Positions 43,679 through 52,796 of a stretch of DNA of 64,000 nucleotides are shown here, piece after piece. A model generated the notes under the pieces. It saw nothing but the letters and a program-made list of their open reading frames with translations. It was not told where the DNA came from and did not search any database. Location: assembly GCF_023555495.1 (NCBI RefSeq), contig NZ_JALCZO010000006.1, positions 62,001 to 126,000 on the forward strand. Direction: 5' to 3'. How positions within the stretch are numbered: position 1 is the first letter of the stretch; each line of letters starts with the position of its first letter. Made by a program: the position numbers and the translations under genes. Source of the stretch: Polaribacter sp. Z022. Lineage in GTDB: Bacteria > Bacteroidota > Bacteroidia > Flavobacteriales > Flavobacteriaceae.

Positions 43679-44668
43679 ATGAAAAAAATCACCAAACAGA
43701 CCTATTTAGATTGGTACAAAGACATGCTATTTTGGCGTAAATTTGAAGATAAACTTGCTTCTGTTTACATTCAACAAAAAGTTAGAGGATTCTTGCATTT
43801 ATATAATGGACAAGAAGCAATTTTAGCAGGTGCATTGCATGCAATGGACTTAACTAAAGACAAAATGATTACAGCCTACAGGAATCACGTACAACCAATT
43901 GGAATGGGTGAAGATCCTAAAAAAGTAATGGCAGAATTATATGGTAAAGTAACTGGTACCTCTAAAGGTATGGGAGGTTCTATGCATATTTTTTCTAAAG
44001 AATTTCGTTTTTATGGTGGTCATGGTATTGTTGGAGGTCAAATTCCTTTAGGAGCAGGACTTGCTTTTGGTGATAAATACAATAACACTGGTGGTGTAAC
44101 TTTAACTTGTTTTGGTGATGGAGCTGCAAGACAAGGTTCTTTACACGAAGCTTTTAACTTAGCTATGTTATGGAAATTACCTGTAATCTTTATTTGTGAA
44201 AATAATGGATATGCAATGGGAACATCTGTAGACAGAACTGCAAACCATGATGATATTTGGAAACTTGGTTTAGGTTACGAAATGCCATGTGGACCAGTAG
44301 ATGCAATGAATCCAATTAAAGTTGCTGAAGCAATAGATGAAGCTTTAGATAGAGCAAGACGTGGTGATGGACCAACTTTCTTAGAAATGAAAACATACAG
44401 ATATAGAGGTCACTCAATGTCTGATGCACAACACTACAGAACTAAAGATGAAGTAGAAGAATACAAGAAAATAGATCCTATTACTCAGGTAAAAGATATT
44501 ATTTTAGAAAAAAAATATGCTACTGTTGAAGAATTAGCTGCTACTGATAAAGAAGTAAAAGCAATGGTGAAAGAATGTGAGCAATTTGCTGAAGATTCTC
44601 CATATCCAGAAACTCAACAGATGTATGATATGGTTTATGAACAAGAAGATTATCCTTTTATAAGTTAA
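43679..44668 (+). CDS. pdhA: Pyruvate dehydrogenase E1 component, alpha subunit
   Basis: The 329-residue protein belongs to the alpha2beta2 type of E1. The thiamine-diphosphate motif runs from GDGAARQGS to CENNGYAMG. YNGQEAILAG, GKVTGTSKGMGGSMH and the phosphorylation-loop region TYRYRGHSMSD are family marks. It decarboxylates pyruvate and needs an E1 beta partner, which is not encoded here: E2 follows only 3 bases after its stop. Cytosolic complex member. Confidence 0.96.
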   Translation: MKKITKQTYLDWYKDMLFWRKFEDKLASVYIQQKVRGFLHLYNGQEAILAGALHAMDLTKDKMITAYRNHVQPIGMGEDPKKVMAELYGKVTGTSKGMGGSMHIFSKEFRFYGGHGIVGGQIPLGAGLAFGDKYNNTGGVTLTCFGDGAARQGSLHEAFNLAMLWKLPVIFICENNGYAMGTSVDRTANHDDIWKLGLGYEMPCGPVDAMNPIKVAEAIDEALDRARRGDGPTFLEMKTYRYRGHSMSDAQHYRTKDEVEEYKKIDPITQVKDIILEKKYATVEELAATDKEVKAMVKECEQFAEDSPYPETQQMYDMVYEQEDYPFIS

Positions 44669-44671
44669 TAT

Positions 44672-46285
44672 ATGGCTACAATAATAAATATGCCACGTTT
44701 AAGTGACACCATGGAAGAGGGTGTTGTGGCAAAATGGTTAGTAAGTGTTGGAGATAAAGTTGAGGAAGGTGATATTTTAGCTGAAATCGAAACAGATAAA
44801 GCTACAATGGAATTTGAATCTTTTTATGAAGGAACATTACTTCATATTGGTATTCAAGAAGGTGAAACATCTCCTGTAGATGTTTTATTAGCAGTAATTG
44901 GTGAAGAAGGTGAAGATATCTCTGCTATTTTAAATGGATCTGCAAGCGCAGAACCTGCTAAAGCTGAAACTACTGAAGAAGTAAAAGAAGAAGTTGCTAT
45001 TGAAGCATCTACTTCTGTTGAAATTCCTGATGGAGTTCAAGTAATTTCTATGCCACGTTTAAGTGATACAATGACTGATGGTACTGTGGCTACATGGTTA
45101 AAGAAAGTTGGAGAATCAGTTGAAGAAGGTGATATGCTTGCTGAAATTGAAACTGACAAAGCAACAATGGAATTTGAAAGTTTCTATGAAGGAACAATTC
45201 TTTACATTGGTGTACAAGAAGGAGAAACTGCTCCTGTTGATAGTTTATTAACAATAATTGGACCTGCTGGAACAGATGTTTCTGCAATTGTTGCTAATGG
45301 AGGTACTGCACCTGTTGCTGCTGACAAAACAGCTGCTGCAACTCCAGAAAAGAAAGAAGCTAAACCAGCTCCAGCTGCAAAAGTAGAAGAAGTTAAACCT
45401 GCATCAACTAGTAATACTTCTAATGGACGTGTATTTGCATCTCCATTAGCTAAGAAAATTGCTGCTGACAAAGGATTTAATTTAGCAGATATAAGTGGTT
45501 CTGGTGAAAATGGAAGAATCATTAAAAAAGACGTTGAAAACTTTACTCCTGCTGCAAAAGTAGAAGCAAGTACTACAGCTACTACTGTTGTTGCTGCTGG
45601 TGTAGAAAACTCAACAGAAACAAAGAATTCTCAAATGCGTAAAGCAATTGCAAAATCTTTAGGTAACTCTAAATTTACTGCTCCAGATTTCAGTTTAAAT
45701 ATTGAAGTTGATATGGACAATGCAATGGCTTCTAGAAAAACTATTAACGCTATACCAGATACAAAAGTATCATTTAATGATATGGTTGTTAAAGCTTGTG
45801 CAATGGCTTTATTAAAGCACCCACAAGTAAATACTTCTTGGACAGATGCTAATACAGTTTACCACAGCCATATACACGTTGGTGTTGCAGTTGCTGTTGA
45901 TGATGGTTTATTAGTACCAGTAATTAAACATACTGATACTTTAAGCTTAACTCAAATTGGTGCTGGTGTTAGAGATTTAGCTGGAAAAGCTAGAAACAAA
46001 AAATTAGCTCCTACAGAAATGCAAGGAAGTACTTTTACAGTTTCTAACTTAGGAATGTTTGGTATACAGAATTTTAATTCTATTATTAACCAACCTAACT
46101 CAGCAATTTTATCTGTTGGTGCAATTGTTCAAAAACCAGTTGTTAAAGATGGACAAATTGTTGTAGGTAATACAATGAACTTAACATTAACTTGTGACCA
46201 CAGAACTGTTGATGGTGCTGTTGGTGCTCAGTTTTTACAAACATTAAAAACGTTTATAGAAAACCCAGTTACAATGTTAGCCTAG
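44672..46285 (+). CDS. pdhC: Pyruvate dehydrogenase E2 (dihydrolipoamide acetyltransferase), two lipoyl domains
   Basis: The 537-residue protein has two N-terminal lipoyl domains (lipoylated K43 and K163, each in EIETDKATMEFESF), an Ala/Pro/Lys-rich linker, a peripheral-subunit-binding domain (FASPLAKKIAADKGFNLADI) and the catalytic acetyltransferase domain ending with DHRTVDGAVGAQFL. It makes acetyl-CoA and forms the core of the PDH complex. It is co-transcribed with pdhA, and a strong terminator follows. Confidence 0.96.
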   Translation: MATIINMPRLSDTMEEGVVAKWLVSVGDKVEEGDILAEIETDKATMEFESFYEGTLLHIGIQEGETSPVDVLLAVIGEEGEDISAILNGSASAEPAKAETTEEVKEEVAIEASTSVEIPDGVQVISMPRLSDTMTDGTVATWLKKVGESVEEGDMLAEIETDKATMEFESFYEGTILYIGVQEGETAPVDSLLTIIGPAGTDVSAIVANGGTAPVAADKTAAATPEKKEAKPAPAAKVEEVKPASTSNTSNGRVFASPLAKKIAADKGFNLADISGSGENGRIIKKDVENFTPAAKVEASTTATTVVAAGVENSTETKNSQMRKAIAKSLGNSKFTAPDFSLNIEVDMDNAMASRKTINAIPDTKVSFNDMVVKACAMALLKHPQVNTSWTDANTVYHSHIHVGVAVAVDDGLLVPVIKHTDTLSLTQIGAGVRDLAGKARNKKLAPTEMQGSTFTVSNLGMFGIQNFNSIINQPNSAILSVGAIVQKPVVKDGQIVVGNTMNLTLTCDHRTVDGAVGAQFLQTLKTFIENPVTMLA

Positions 46286-46304
46286 GTTTTTAAAAACTAT
46301 ATTT

Positions 46305-46336
46305 AAAAAAAGCTCGCAATTTGCGAGCTTTTTTTA
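46305..46336 (+). terminator. Terminator of pdhA-pdhC
   Basis: AAAAAAGCTCGCAA / TTGCGAGCTTTTTTT is a perfect stem with almost no loop. Confidence 0.9.
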
Positions 46337-46349
46337 TACTTTTATTTCA

Positions 46350-47036
46350 ATGAAAAAACTAGAAGAAAAGTTAAAAAACCCTGTTTGGTTTTCTTTAGAA
46401 GAAACGCATAAAAAATTTTTAATTGAATTTGATGGCGTAAAATTTTACAATCCAGAAATAAATAATTTTGGTGCTTTTTATAATGAAGAAAAAACATTGA
46501 AAGCTTTAAATGAGTATTCAAAACTAACTGATAAATTCTTTTTTGTATCAGAAAATCAAACTCCTTTATTTGATAAAAAAAGAATTATACTAGAAAAAAA
46601 AATTAATGGATGTCAATTGGTTTTAGATTCATTAGTTGATTTAGATATTTCAGAAAACATTGTAAAATTAACTGAAAAACATATTGATGAAGTTTATGAT
46701 TTAATTTGGTTAGTAATGCCTGGGTTTTATCAAAAAAAAGGATTTTATATGGGTAATTTTTACGGCATATTTAAAGACAATAAACTAGTAGCTATTTCTG
46801 GACAAAGGATGCAAACTAATGATTTTATTGAAATCAGTTCTGTTGTTACTCATCCAAATTATACTAAAAGAGGTTTAGCTAGTCAACTTATAGTATATAC
46901 AACCAAAGAAATCATTAAAGAAAAAAAACTACCTATTTTACATACCAATAAAGGAAACAAAGCAATACCTCTTTATGAAAAATTAGGCTATAAATTAACC
47001 AGAGACATGAACTGGTGGTTATTCTGTAGAAAATAA
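46350..47036 (+). CDS. GNAT-family N-acetyltransferase
   Basis: In the 228-residue protein, residues about 110-226 form the GNAT fold with the acetyl-CoA loop in VVTHPNYTKRGLASQLI (R/Q-x-x-G-x-A type) and LYEKLGYK near the end. The N-terminal ~100 residues are a separate alpha-beta part. Substrate unknown. It is the only gene between the pdh terminator and a small Lys-rich gene. Confidence 0.85.
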   Translation: MKKLEEKLKNPVWFSLEETHKKFLIEFDGVKFYNPEINNFGAFYNEEKTLKALNEYSKLTDKFFFVSENQTPLFDKKRIILEKKINGCQLVLDSLVDLDISENIVKLTEKHIDEVYDLIWLVMPGFYQKKGFYMGNFYGIFKDNKLVAISGQRMQTNDFIEISSVVTHPNYTKRGLASQLIVYTTKEIIKEKKLPILHTNKGNKAIPLYEKLGYKLTRDMNWWLFCRK

Positions 47037-47048
47037 ATATCTGATCAA

Positions 47049-47204
47049 ATGCCCAAAAAAGGAAAAGCAAAAAACACACTCAATAAAGCTAAACATACTA
47101 AATTAATGAATAGAAAAATTAATAAAGTTAAGTTAGAAAAGCAGTTAAATAAAGAACGCTTAAAAGCTATTATCAAAAAAGCTAATGAGCAAAAAAAAGA
47201 TTAA
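47049..47204 (+). CDS. Lysine-rich 51-residue protein
   Basis: This is a short reading frame starting MPKKGKAKNTLNKAKHTKLM, of which 17 of 51 residues are Lys, ending EQKKD. It starts 12 bases after the GNAT stop, in the same direction. The composition suggests a basic nucleic-acid-binding or ribosome-associated peptide. No family is known to me. Support rests on spacing, ATG and an uninterrupted frame; a chance ORF is possible. Confidence 0.5.
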   Translation: MPKKGKAKNTLNKAKHTKLMNRKINKVKLEKQLNKERLKAIIKKANEQKKD

Positions 47205-47300
47205 AACAAATAATAATCTGATTTTCAAACACAAGCAATCGACTATTAAGTATTTAATTTAGTTTTACCTATCTTTAGAAAAACAACTAAAACCAATTTT

Positions 47301-47624
47301 ATGAAATCAGGTATGATTAAACTAAGTGTTATGTATCCAAAAGGAGAAGGTAAAACTTTTGACATGAATTATTATTTAAACACACATATTCCTTTAGTAG
47401 GTAAACTTTTAGGAGATGCAATTAAAGGAGCAACAGTAGAAGAAGGAATTGCTGGAGGAGCTCCAGGTACAGATGCTATTTATGCAGCAATGGGAAACAT
47501 TTATTTTGAAAGTTTAGAATCATTTCAAAACTCATTTGGTCCTAATGCTCCCGAAATTTTAGCAGATTTACCTAATTTCACAAATACAGAACCTACTGTA
47601 CAGATTAGTAAAGTTTTAGTTTAA
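47301..47624 (+). CDS. EthD-family protein
   Basis: The 107-residue small alpha-beta barrel protein has MIKLSVMYPKGEGKTFDMNYYLNTHIPLV and IYFESLESFQNSFGP, hallmarks of the EthD / dimeric ferredoxin-like family. A role in ether or aromatic breakdown is known only for some members. Cytosolic dimer expected. Monocistronic, with a terminator 15 bases after it. Confidence 0.88.
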   Translation: MKSGMIKLSVMYPKGEGKTFDMNYYLNTHIPLVGKLLGDAIKGATVEEGIAGGAPGTDAIYAAMGNIYFESLESFQNSFGPNAPEILADLPNFTNTEPTVQISKVLV

Positions 47625-47638
47625 AAGAAAATTAAATA

Positions 47639-47672
47639 AAAAATCCCAAATTTAAAAAACTTGGGATTTATA
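47639..47672. terminator. Bidirectional terminator (EthD gene / DUF6952 gene)
   Basis: AAATCCCAA / TTGGGATTT is a perfect stem with A and T flanks on both sides, between converging genes. Confidence 0.85.
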
Positions 47673-47690
47673 TTATAAAAAGAATTATTC

Positions 47691-47948
47691 TTATTGATCT
47701 ATAGAACCTAAAACACGTTTCATAAAAGCATTTAAAGCTTCTTTTTTTGGTGTTCCGTCTTTAATCATTTTATCAACCTCTACTGCACCATACATATTAG
47801 AAATCAACTCTCCAATAACATCTAATTCTTCATCTTTTAATGATGGAACTTCAGTTAAAGCCTCTAACGTTTCAATAGTTTCTAATACATAATCTTGATC
47901 GTTTTCTTCGATAAAGTTTGTTAAGTGTTTTATTACAGGTAATTTCAT
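47691..47948 (-). CDS. DUF6952 family protein (85 aa)
   Basis: The acidic, helical protein (MKLPVIKHLTNFIEENDQDY, then ELISNMYGAVEVDKMI) matches my memory of DUF6952. It is encoded 2 bases after the thioredoxin-like gene, and this pairing recurs in flavobacteria, so it may belong with the peroxiredoxin module. No Cys is present. Function unknown. Confidence 0.8.
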   Translation of the reverse strand: MKLPVIKHLTNFIEENDQDYVLETIETLEALTEVPSLKDEELDVIGELISNMYGAVEVDKMIKDGTPKKEALNAFMKRVLGSIDQ

Positions 47949-47950
47949 AA

Positions 47951-48259
47951 TTAAATAACTTCGTTTACCAAATCTTTTAATACATCAAACTTGTTAGTTT
48001 GTGTTTGATTTACAAATTTACCATCTACAAAAGTTGCAAAAGTTGGTAAATTACTAACGTCTGCTAATTTTCTACTTTCTGGAAATTTTTCTGCATCTGC
48101 AATTACAAAAACCATATCTTCATTTTCTGAAGAAAGTTTTTTAAATTTTGGTTTCATAATTCTACAGTTTCCACACCAAGTTGCAGCATATTGAACTACT
48201 ACTTTTTTGTTAACTGAAACTATATTTGCTAAATTATCTTGACTTAATTCTTGTATCAT
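47951..48259 (-). CDS. Thioredoxin-family protein with CGNC active site
   Basis: The 102-residue thioredoxin fold has active site C29-G-N-C32 in VVQYAATWCGNCRIMKPKF (canonical Trx is CGPC), then NLPTFATFVDGK with the cis-proline. It is encoded 82 bases downstream of peroxiredoxin and probably recycles it, but this is inferred from context. No signal peptide, so cytosolic. Confidence 0.9.
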   Translation of the reverse strand: MIQELSQDNLANIVSVNKKVVVQYAATWCGNCRIMKPKFKKLSSENEDMVFVIADAEKFPESRKLADVSNLPTFATFVDGKFVNQTQTNKFDVLKDLVNEVI

Positions 48260-48341
48260 AATAATTGTATTTTATTGATTAAGTGAGTTCGTATATTAAT
48301 CCCCCAATTTCAATACGAACTCTATTACTTAATCTATTTTA

Positions 48342-48983
48342 TTAATGTGAAGCTAAATATTCTGCAGTTCCTTTTGCATTTGGAGACATTGCATCTTTAC
48401 CTTCTTCCCAGTTTGCTGGACAAACTTCACCTTTTTCTTGTACATGCGTTAAAGCATCTATTAAACGTAAATATTCTCCAACATTTCTACCTAAAGGCAT
48501 GTTGTTAATACTTTCATGTTGTACAACACCATCTTCATCTATAATATAAGTAGCTCTGTAAGTTACATTATCCCCTTCTACTTGAATCGTTTGAGTAGCT
48601 TCGTCAAAAGTTTCGTTAGTAATATCTAAAATTCCTAAAATAGAAGATAAGTTTCTGTTGCTATCTGCTAATAATGGATACGTTACACCTTCAATTCCTC
48701 CATTATCTTTAGCTTGACTTAACCATGCAAAGTGAACTTCTGGAGTATCACAAGATGCACCTATTACTACAGTATTTCTTTTTTCGAACTCACCTAAAGC
48801 TGCTTGAAAAGCATGTAATTCTGTAGGACAAACAAATGTAAAATCTTTTGGATACCAGAATAATAACACTTTCTTTTTGTTATTAACTGCTTCTTCTAAT
48901 ACATTTACTTTAAATGTATCACCCATTTCATTCATTGCGTCTACATTTAAATCTGGGAATTTTTTACCAACTGCTGTTGCCAT
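48342..48983 (-). CDS. Typical 2-Cys peroxiredoxin
   Basis: The 213-residue enzyme of the Prx1/AhpC class reduces H2O2 and organic peroxides. Peroxidatic C52 is in PKDFTFVCPTE, the loop Arg is in a conserved position (YRATYIID), and resolving C188 is in KGEVCPANWEEG. It is the first gene of the minus-strand trio with the thioredoxin and DUF6952 genes, with a TATCTTTG -7 box before it. Cytosolic. Confidence 0.95.
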   Translation of the reverse strand: MATAVGKKFPDLNVDAMNEMGDTFKVNVLEEAVNNKKKVLLFWYPKDFTFVCPTELHAFQAALGEFEKRNTVVIGASCDTPEVHFAWLSQAKDNGGIEGVTYPLLADSNRNLSSILGILDITNETFDEATQTIQVEGDNVTYRATYIIDEDGVVQHESINNMPLGRNVGEYLRLIDALTHVQEKGEVCPANWEEGKDAMSPNAKGTAEYLASH

Positions 48984-49028
48984 TTTTTAAAATTTTATAT
49001 AATTAATATTCTGTTCTTATTTCTTATA

Positions 49029-49036
49029 CAAAGATA
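49029..49036 (-). promoter_or_regulatory. -7 box of peroxiredoxin operon
   Basis: On the minus strand TATCTTTG matches TAnnTTTG, 46 bases before the ATG at 48983. It lies just after the upstream operon's terminator, consistent with a separate transcript. Confidence 0.45.
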
Positions 49037-49058
49037 GAAATAGAACTTCCCTAAATGA

Positions 49059-49101
49059 AAAAAAGTTGATGGGAACTTTTTATATTTCCATCAACTTTAT
49101 T
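49059..49101 (-). terminator. Terminator of the NatAB-MscS-response-regulator-VOC operon
   Basis: On the minus strand AAAGTTGATGG / CCATCAACTTT is a perfect stem followed by seven T in total, 30 bases after the VOC stop. Confidence 0.88.
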
Positions 49102-49132
49102 TATAGTTATTTTATTTTGTTATAATTCTTTT

Positions 49133-49474
49133 CTATTCTTCTGACCAAACTGCTAATTCATTTCCAGTAATATCTAAAAAATGAAAACGTTTGCCACCAG
49201 GAAATTTAAAGATCTCTTTAGTTATGATTCCGCCAAAAGAAATTATTTTTTCTTTAACAATCTTTAAGTTGTCTGCGTATAAAACAACTAAACAACCATT
49301 AATTATTTTTTCTGAAGAAAATTCGAAACCTCCTTCTAATCCGCTTTGAGAAAAAGCGACATAATTTGGTCCATAATCAGTAAATTTCCAATTAAAAATA
49401 GTAGAATAAAATTCTTTTGTTTTCTGAATATTATTCGATTTAAACTCTATATAATTTATCTGATTGTTTTTCAT
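49133..49474 (-). CDS. VOC-family (glyoxalase/bleomycin-resistance fold) protein
   Basis: The 113-residue protein has one glyoxalase/bleomycin-resistance fold: IEFKSNNIQKTKEFYSTIFNW, YVAFSQSGLEGGFEF, and the C-terminal RFHFLDITGNELAVWSEE with the metal-ligand Glu. It starts in overlap with the stop of the response-regulator gene (1 base). A role such as a small-molecule antidote is possible, but the substrate is unknown. Confidence 0.85.
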   Translation of the reverse strand: MKNNQINYIEFKSNNIQKTKEFYSTIFNWKFTDYGPNYVAFSQSGLEGGFEFSSEKIINGCLVVLYADNLKIVKEKIISFGGIITKEIFKFPGGKRFHFLDITGNELAVWSEE

Positions 49475-50637
49475 TATTTACTAGCAAATAACTTTATATC
49501 GTTTGCAGAAACTTCTTTTTCTCCTAAAATTATTAAACGTTCTACTACATTACGTAGTTCTCTAATATTACCTGTCCAATCATATTCTTGCAACAATTTA
49601 ATTGCTGCAGATGAAAATGCTTTTTTAGGTGTTCCCTGTTCTTGAGAAATTTTAGTTGTAAAAAAATCTACTAATAAAGGAATATCTTCTCTTCTGTTAT
49701 TTAGAGCAGGTACTTTTATTAAAATTACGGCTAATCTATGATATAAATCTTCTCTAAAACGTCCTTCAGCAATTTCTTCTTTTAGGTTCTTATTGGTAGC
49801 TGCTACTACTCTAACATTTACTTTTATGTCTTTGTCTGAACCTACTCTAGAAATTCTATTTTCTTGCAAAGCACGTAAAACTTTAGCTTGTGCAGACAAA
49901 CTCATATCTCCAATTTCATCTAAGAAAATTGTACCTCCATTTGCTGCTTCAAACTTACCAGCTCTATCTTTATTTGCTCCTGTAAAAGAACCTTTTACAT
50001 GCCCAAATAATTCGCTTTCTATTAATTCTGATGGTATTGCAGCACAATTTACTTCAATCATTGGCGCTTTTACTCTATCAGATTTTTCATGTAACCAATG
50101 GGCAACAAGTTCTTTACCAGTTCCATTTGGTCCTGTAATTAAAACTCTAGCATCTGTTGCTGCAACTTTTTCTATAATATCTTTAATATGAGTTATAGCA
50201 TCACTCTCACCAATCATTTGGTAACTTTTACTTACTTTTTTCTTTAGACGTTTATTTTCTACAACTAACACTTTTCTATCTAAAGCATTTCTAACAGTAT
50301 TTAAAAGTCTATTTAAATCTGGTGGTTTTGAGATATAATCAAAAGCTCCTAAACGCATTGTATTTACAGCAGTATCTAAATCTCCATGACCAGAAATCAT
50401 AACAATTGGTATTTCTGGTTTAATCTTTTTTGCTTTTTCTAATACCTCTACACCATCCATTTTTGGCATTTTAATATCGCATAAAACCAAATCATAATCG
50501 TTGTTTTTAATCATTTCTATACCCAACAAACCATCTTCTGCTTCTTCAACATTATAGGCATCATTTTCTTCTGAAATGATTTTTGATAAAACTCTTCTAA
50601 TAGCAGCTTCATCTTCTATTAATAAAATCTTTGACAT
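49474..50637 (-). CDS. Sigma-54-type response regulator without Fis HTH domain
   Basis: The 387-residue protein has a receiver domain (about 1-120; D54 in LVLCDIKMPKMDG, S/T and K in VMISGHG and ISKPP) and a AAA+ sigma-54 interaction domain (Walker A GPNGTGKE, GSFTGA loop, FLDEIGD Walker B, GRFREDLYHRL). The C-terminus stops soon after NIRELRNVVERLIILG and has no Fis-type DNA-binding helix. It may act without DNA binding or with a partner. No histidine kinase is nearby. It is the fourth gene of a five-gene operon. Confidence 0.92.
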   Translation of the reverse strand: MSKILLIEDEAAIRRVLSKIISEENDAYNVEEAEDGLLGIEMIKNNDYDLVLCDIKMPKMDGVEVLEKAKKIKPEIPIVMISGHGDLDTAVNTMRLGAFDYISKPPDLNRLLNTVRNALDRKVLVVENKRLKKKVSKSYQMIGESDAITHIKDIIEKVAATDARVLITGPNGTGKELVAHWLHEKSDRVKAPMIEVNCAAIPSELIESELFGHVKGSFTGANKDRAGKFEAANGGTIFLDEIGDMSLSAQAKVLRALQENRISRVGSDKDIKVNVRVVAATNKNLKEEIAEGRFREDLYHRLAVILIKVPALNNRREDIPLLVDFFTTKISQEQGTPKKAFSSAAIKLLQEYDWTGNIRELRNVVERLIILGEKEVSANDIKLFASK

Positions 50638-50641
50638 ATTT

Positions 50642-51463
50642 TTATTTTATAAAATTAACATCTCTCTGAGGAAATGGAATTGTAATATTGTTTTCTCTAA
50701 ATTTTTTATTGATTTCGAAACGTAAATCACTCTTTATATTTAAATGTTCATAGCTATGATTAATTTCAAAAAGCAATTTAAATTGCAAAGCACTGTCTCC
50801 AAAATCTAAAAATAAGACTCTTGGTTTTTTTGTTTTTAATATTTTAGGATGTGCAGTTGCAACATCAATTAAAATAGATTTTACTAACTCTACATCAGAA
50901 TCGTAAGAAACTCCAACTTCTACACCTTCTGTTGTTTGAGTTCCATTTTGTGTCCAATTAAACAAACTGTTTGTTAAAAATTTATGATTAGGTATTATTA
51001 ATACTTTATCATCTATTGTTATGGCTCTAGTAGTTCTTAATCTAATTTCATCTACTTTACCAATTTTTCCTTCAATTTCTATGATATCATTTACGTGTAA
51101 AGATTTATCAACAAGAATAAAAATACCTGACATTATATCTTGAAACAAGGTTTGCAACCCTAAACCAATACCCACTAATAATGCAGCAGAACCTGCTAAA
51201 ATTACACCTACTTTTATTCCTGAAGATTCTAAAGCAATTACTAATACAATTGTATAAACAAAATATTTTATGAATGAAAAAACAGCTTTAAATTTCCCTT
51301 TATCTTCTTCATTTAATTTTCTGTTAACTATTTTTTTAATTAACTTTAAAAATAATCCAGTAATTATAAAAACAATAATTACAACCAAAATTGTTTTTAC
51401 CTCAATATGTATATCTTCTGTAATTGGAAGCGAATAATTAAGAAATTCTTTAAACTTATTCAT
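50642..51463 (-). CDS. MscS-family mechanosensitive channel
   Basis: The 273-residue protein has three membrane helices (about 20-40, 60-80, 85-110; the third is Gly/Ala-rich: VILAGSAALLVGIGLGLQTLFQDIMSG) and a beta domain with LVDKSLHVNDIIEIEGKIGKV and LIIPNHKFLTN. It opens under membrane tension. It is placed between the ABC exporter and the response regulator, with gaps of 3-4 bases, so they are co-transcribed. Confidence 0.92.
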   Translation of the reverse strand: MNKFKEFLNYSLPITEDIHIEVKTILVVIIVFIITGLFLKLIKKIVNRKLNEEDKGKFKAVFSFIKYFVYTIVLVIALESSGIKVGVILAGSAALLVGIGLGLQTLFQDIMSGIFILVDKSLHVNDIIEIEGKIGKVDEIRLRTTRAITIDDKVLIIPNHKFLTNSLFNWTQNGTQTTEGVEVGVSYDSDVELVKSILIDVATAHPKILKTKKPRVLFLDFGDSALQFKLLFEINHSYEHLNIKSDLRFEINKKFRENNITIPFPQRDVNFIK

Positions 51464-51466
51464 TTT

Positions 51467-52792
51467 TTACCCTTTATATTTTAACCACTTATATAAATCT
51501 TTATAAGTTGGTTTTTTACCATACATTAAAATACCAACTCTATAAATTTTGGCTGCTAACCAAACCATAAATACAAAAGTAACCAATAATAATGCCATAG
51601 AAATTAATAGCTCATACCAAGACACTCCAAAAGGAACTCTCATTAACATTACAATAGGACTTGTAAATGGTATATGAGAAAATAAGACTGCAATAGAACC
51701 ATGAGGATCATTTATAACAGTTGCAAAACCAACATAAACTCCTAAAATTAAAGGCAACATTATTGGCAACATAAATTGTTGAGTATCTGTTTCATTATCT
51801 ACTGCTGCACCAACTGCTGCAAAAAGAGAACTATAAAGCATATAACCTCCTAAAAAGTAAAAAATAAACAATACAAACATTTTTAATATTGGCAATTTAA
51901 ATATTTCTTGAATAATCATTTGCCCTTTATCTCCAGAAGCAGCTTGTTTTACAGCTTCCATTTGTTCTGCAGGTACTCTTGCTGTTTGCATATCTACAAC
52001 ATCTACACCAAAAACAGATGAAGCAACAGTAGATATTATAAATAAAATTACTCCCCAAATAAAGAATTGCAATAAACCTGCTGAGGCATTACCCAAGATT
52101 TTACCTAACATTAATTGAAAAGGTTTTACTGATGAAACTATAACCTCTATAATTCTACTTGTTTTTTCTTCTATTACACTTCTCATTACAGAAGTTCCAT
52201 ACACCATTACAAACATCATTAATAGATATCCTGCAATTGCACCCACTCCAATTTTTAAACCATTTATTAATTTAGAAGATTCTTCACCAGAAAAATTAAA
52301 CATTTTAATGTCTGTATTAATTCTTGATGCTTTTATCTTTTCTAAATCGATACCAAAATTGGTAAGTTTTTCATTCCTTATTTTTTGTTCAATCTTGTTT
52401 TCTAAACTACCCATTAAAGACATTCCTGGAGAGTCTTTTGAATAAAACTCAATAGACTTTGCTAAAATTTCTAAACTATCTTTTTTTGGAATAAATAAAG
52501 CGCCAAAGTAATTTCCTTCTTCTACTTTTTTCTTAGTTTCTTCAATACCTAAAGCTGTATAATCTGTATAATGAATGGTTTTAGAGTCTTTAAAATCTTC
52601 TTTAGAAAACAACCCAGAGTTATCTACATATACAATTTTTTTTATTTTCTCATCGTTTTTTTGCATTAGAAAATAAACCAAAGCTCCCATTCCTACCATT
52701 ATTAACGGACTTAGAAACGTCATTACAATAAATGATTTATTACGAACTTTTGCAATAAATTCTCTCTGTATAATTAGTTTTAATTTGCTCAT
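51467..52792 (-). CDS. ABC-2 type permease (NatB-like)
   Basis: The 441-residue protein has an N-terminal helix (about 20-40), a large extracytoplasmic domain (about 45-180, VYVDNSGLFSKEDF) and a group of about five C-terminal helices (MMFVMVYGTSVMRSVIEEKTSRIIEVIVSS; FIFYFLGGYMLYSSLFAAVGAAV). The layout is that of NatB. It partners with the ATPase 4 bases upstream. In Bacillus NatAB exports Na+, and the substrate here is unknown. Confidence 0.9.
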   Translation of the reverse strand: MSKLKLIIQREFIAKVRNKSFIVMTFLSPLIMVGMGALVYFLMQKNDEKIKKIVYVDNSGLFSKEDFKDSKTIHYTDYTALGIEETKKKVEEGNYFGALFIPKKDSLEILAKSIEFYSKDSPGMSLMGSLENKIEQKIRNEKLTNFGIDLEKIKASRINTDIKMFNFSGEESSKLINGLKIGVGAIAGYLLMMFVMVYGTSVMRSVIEEKTSRIIEVIVSSVKPFQLMLGKILGNASAGLLQFFIWGVILFIISTVASSVFGVDVVDMQTARVPAEQMEAVKQAASGDKGQMIIQEIFKLPILKMFVLFIFYFLGGYMLYSSLFAAVGAAVDNETDTQQFMLPIMLPLILGVYVGFATVINDPHGSIAVLFSHIPFTSPIVMLMRVPFGVSWYELLISMALLLVTFVFMVWLAAKIYRVGILMYGKKPTYKDLYKWLKYKG

Positions 52793-52796
52793 TTTC

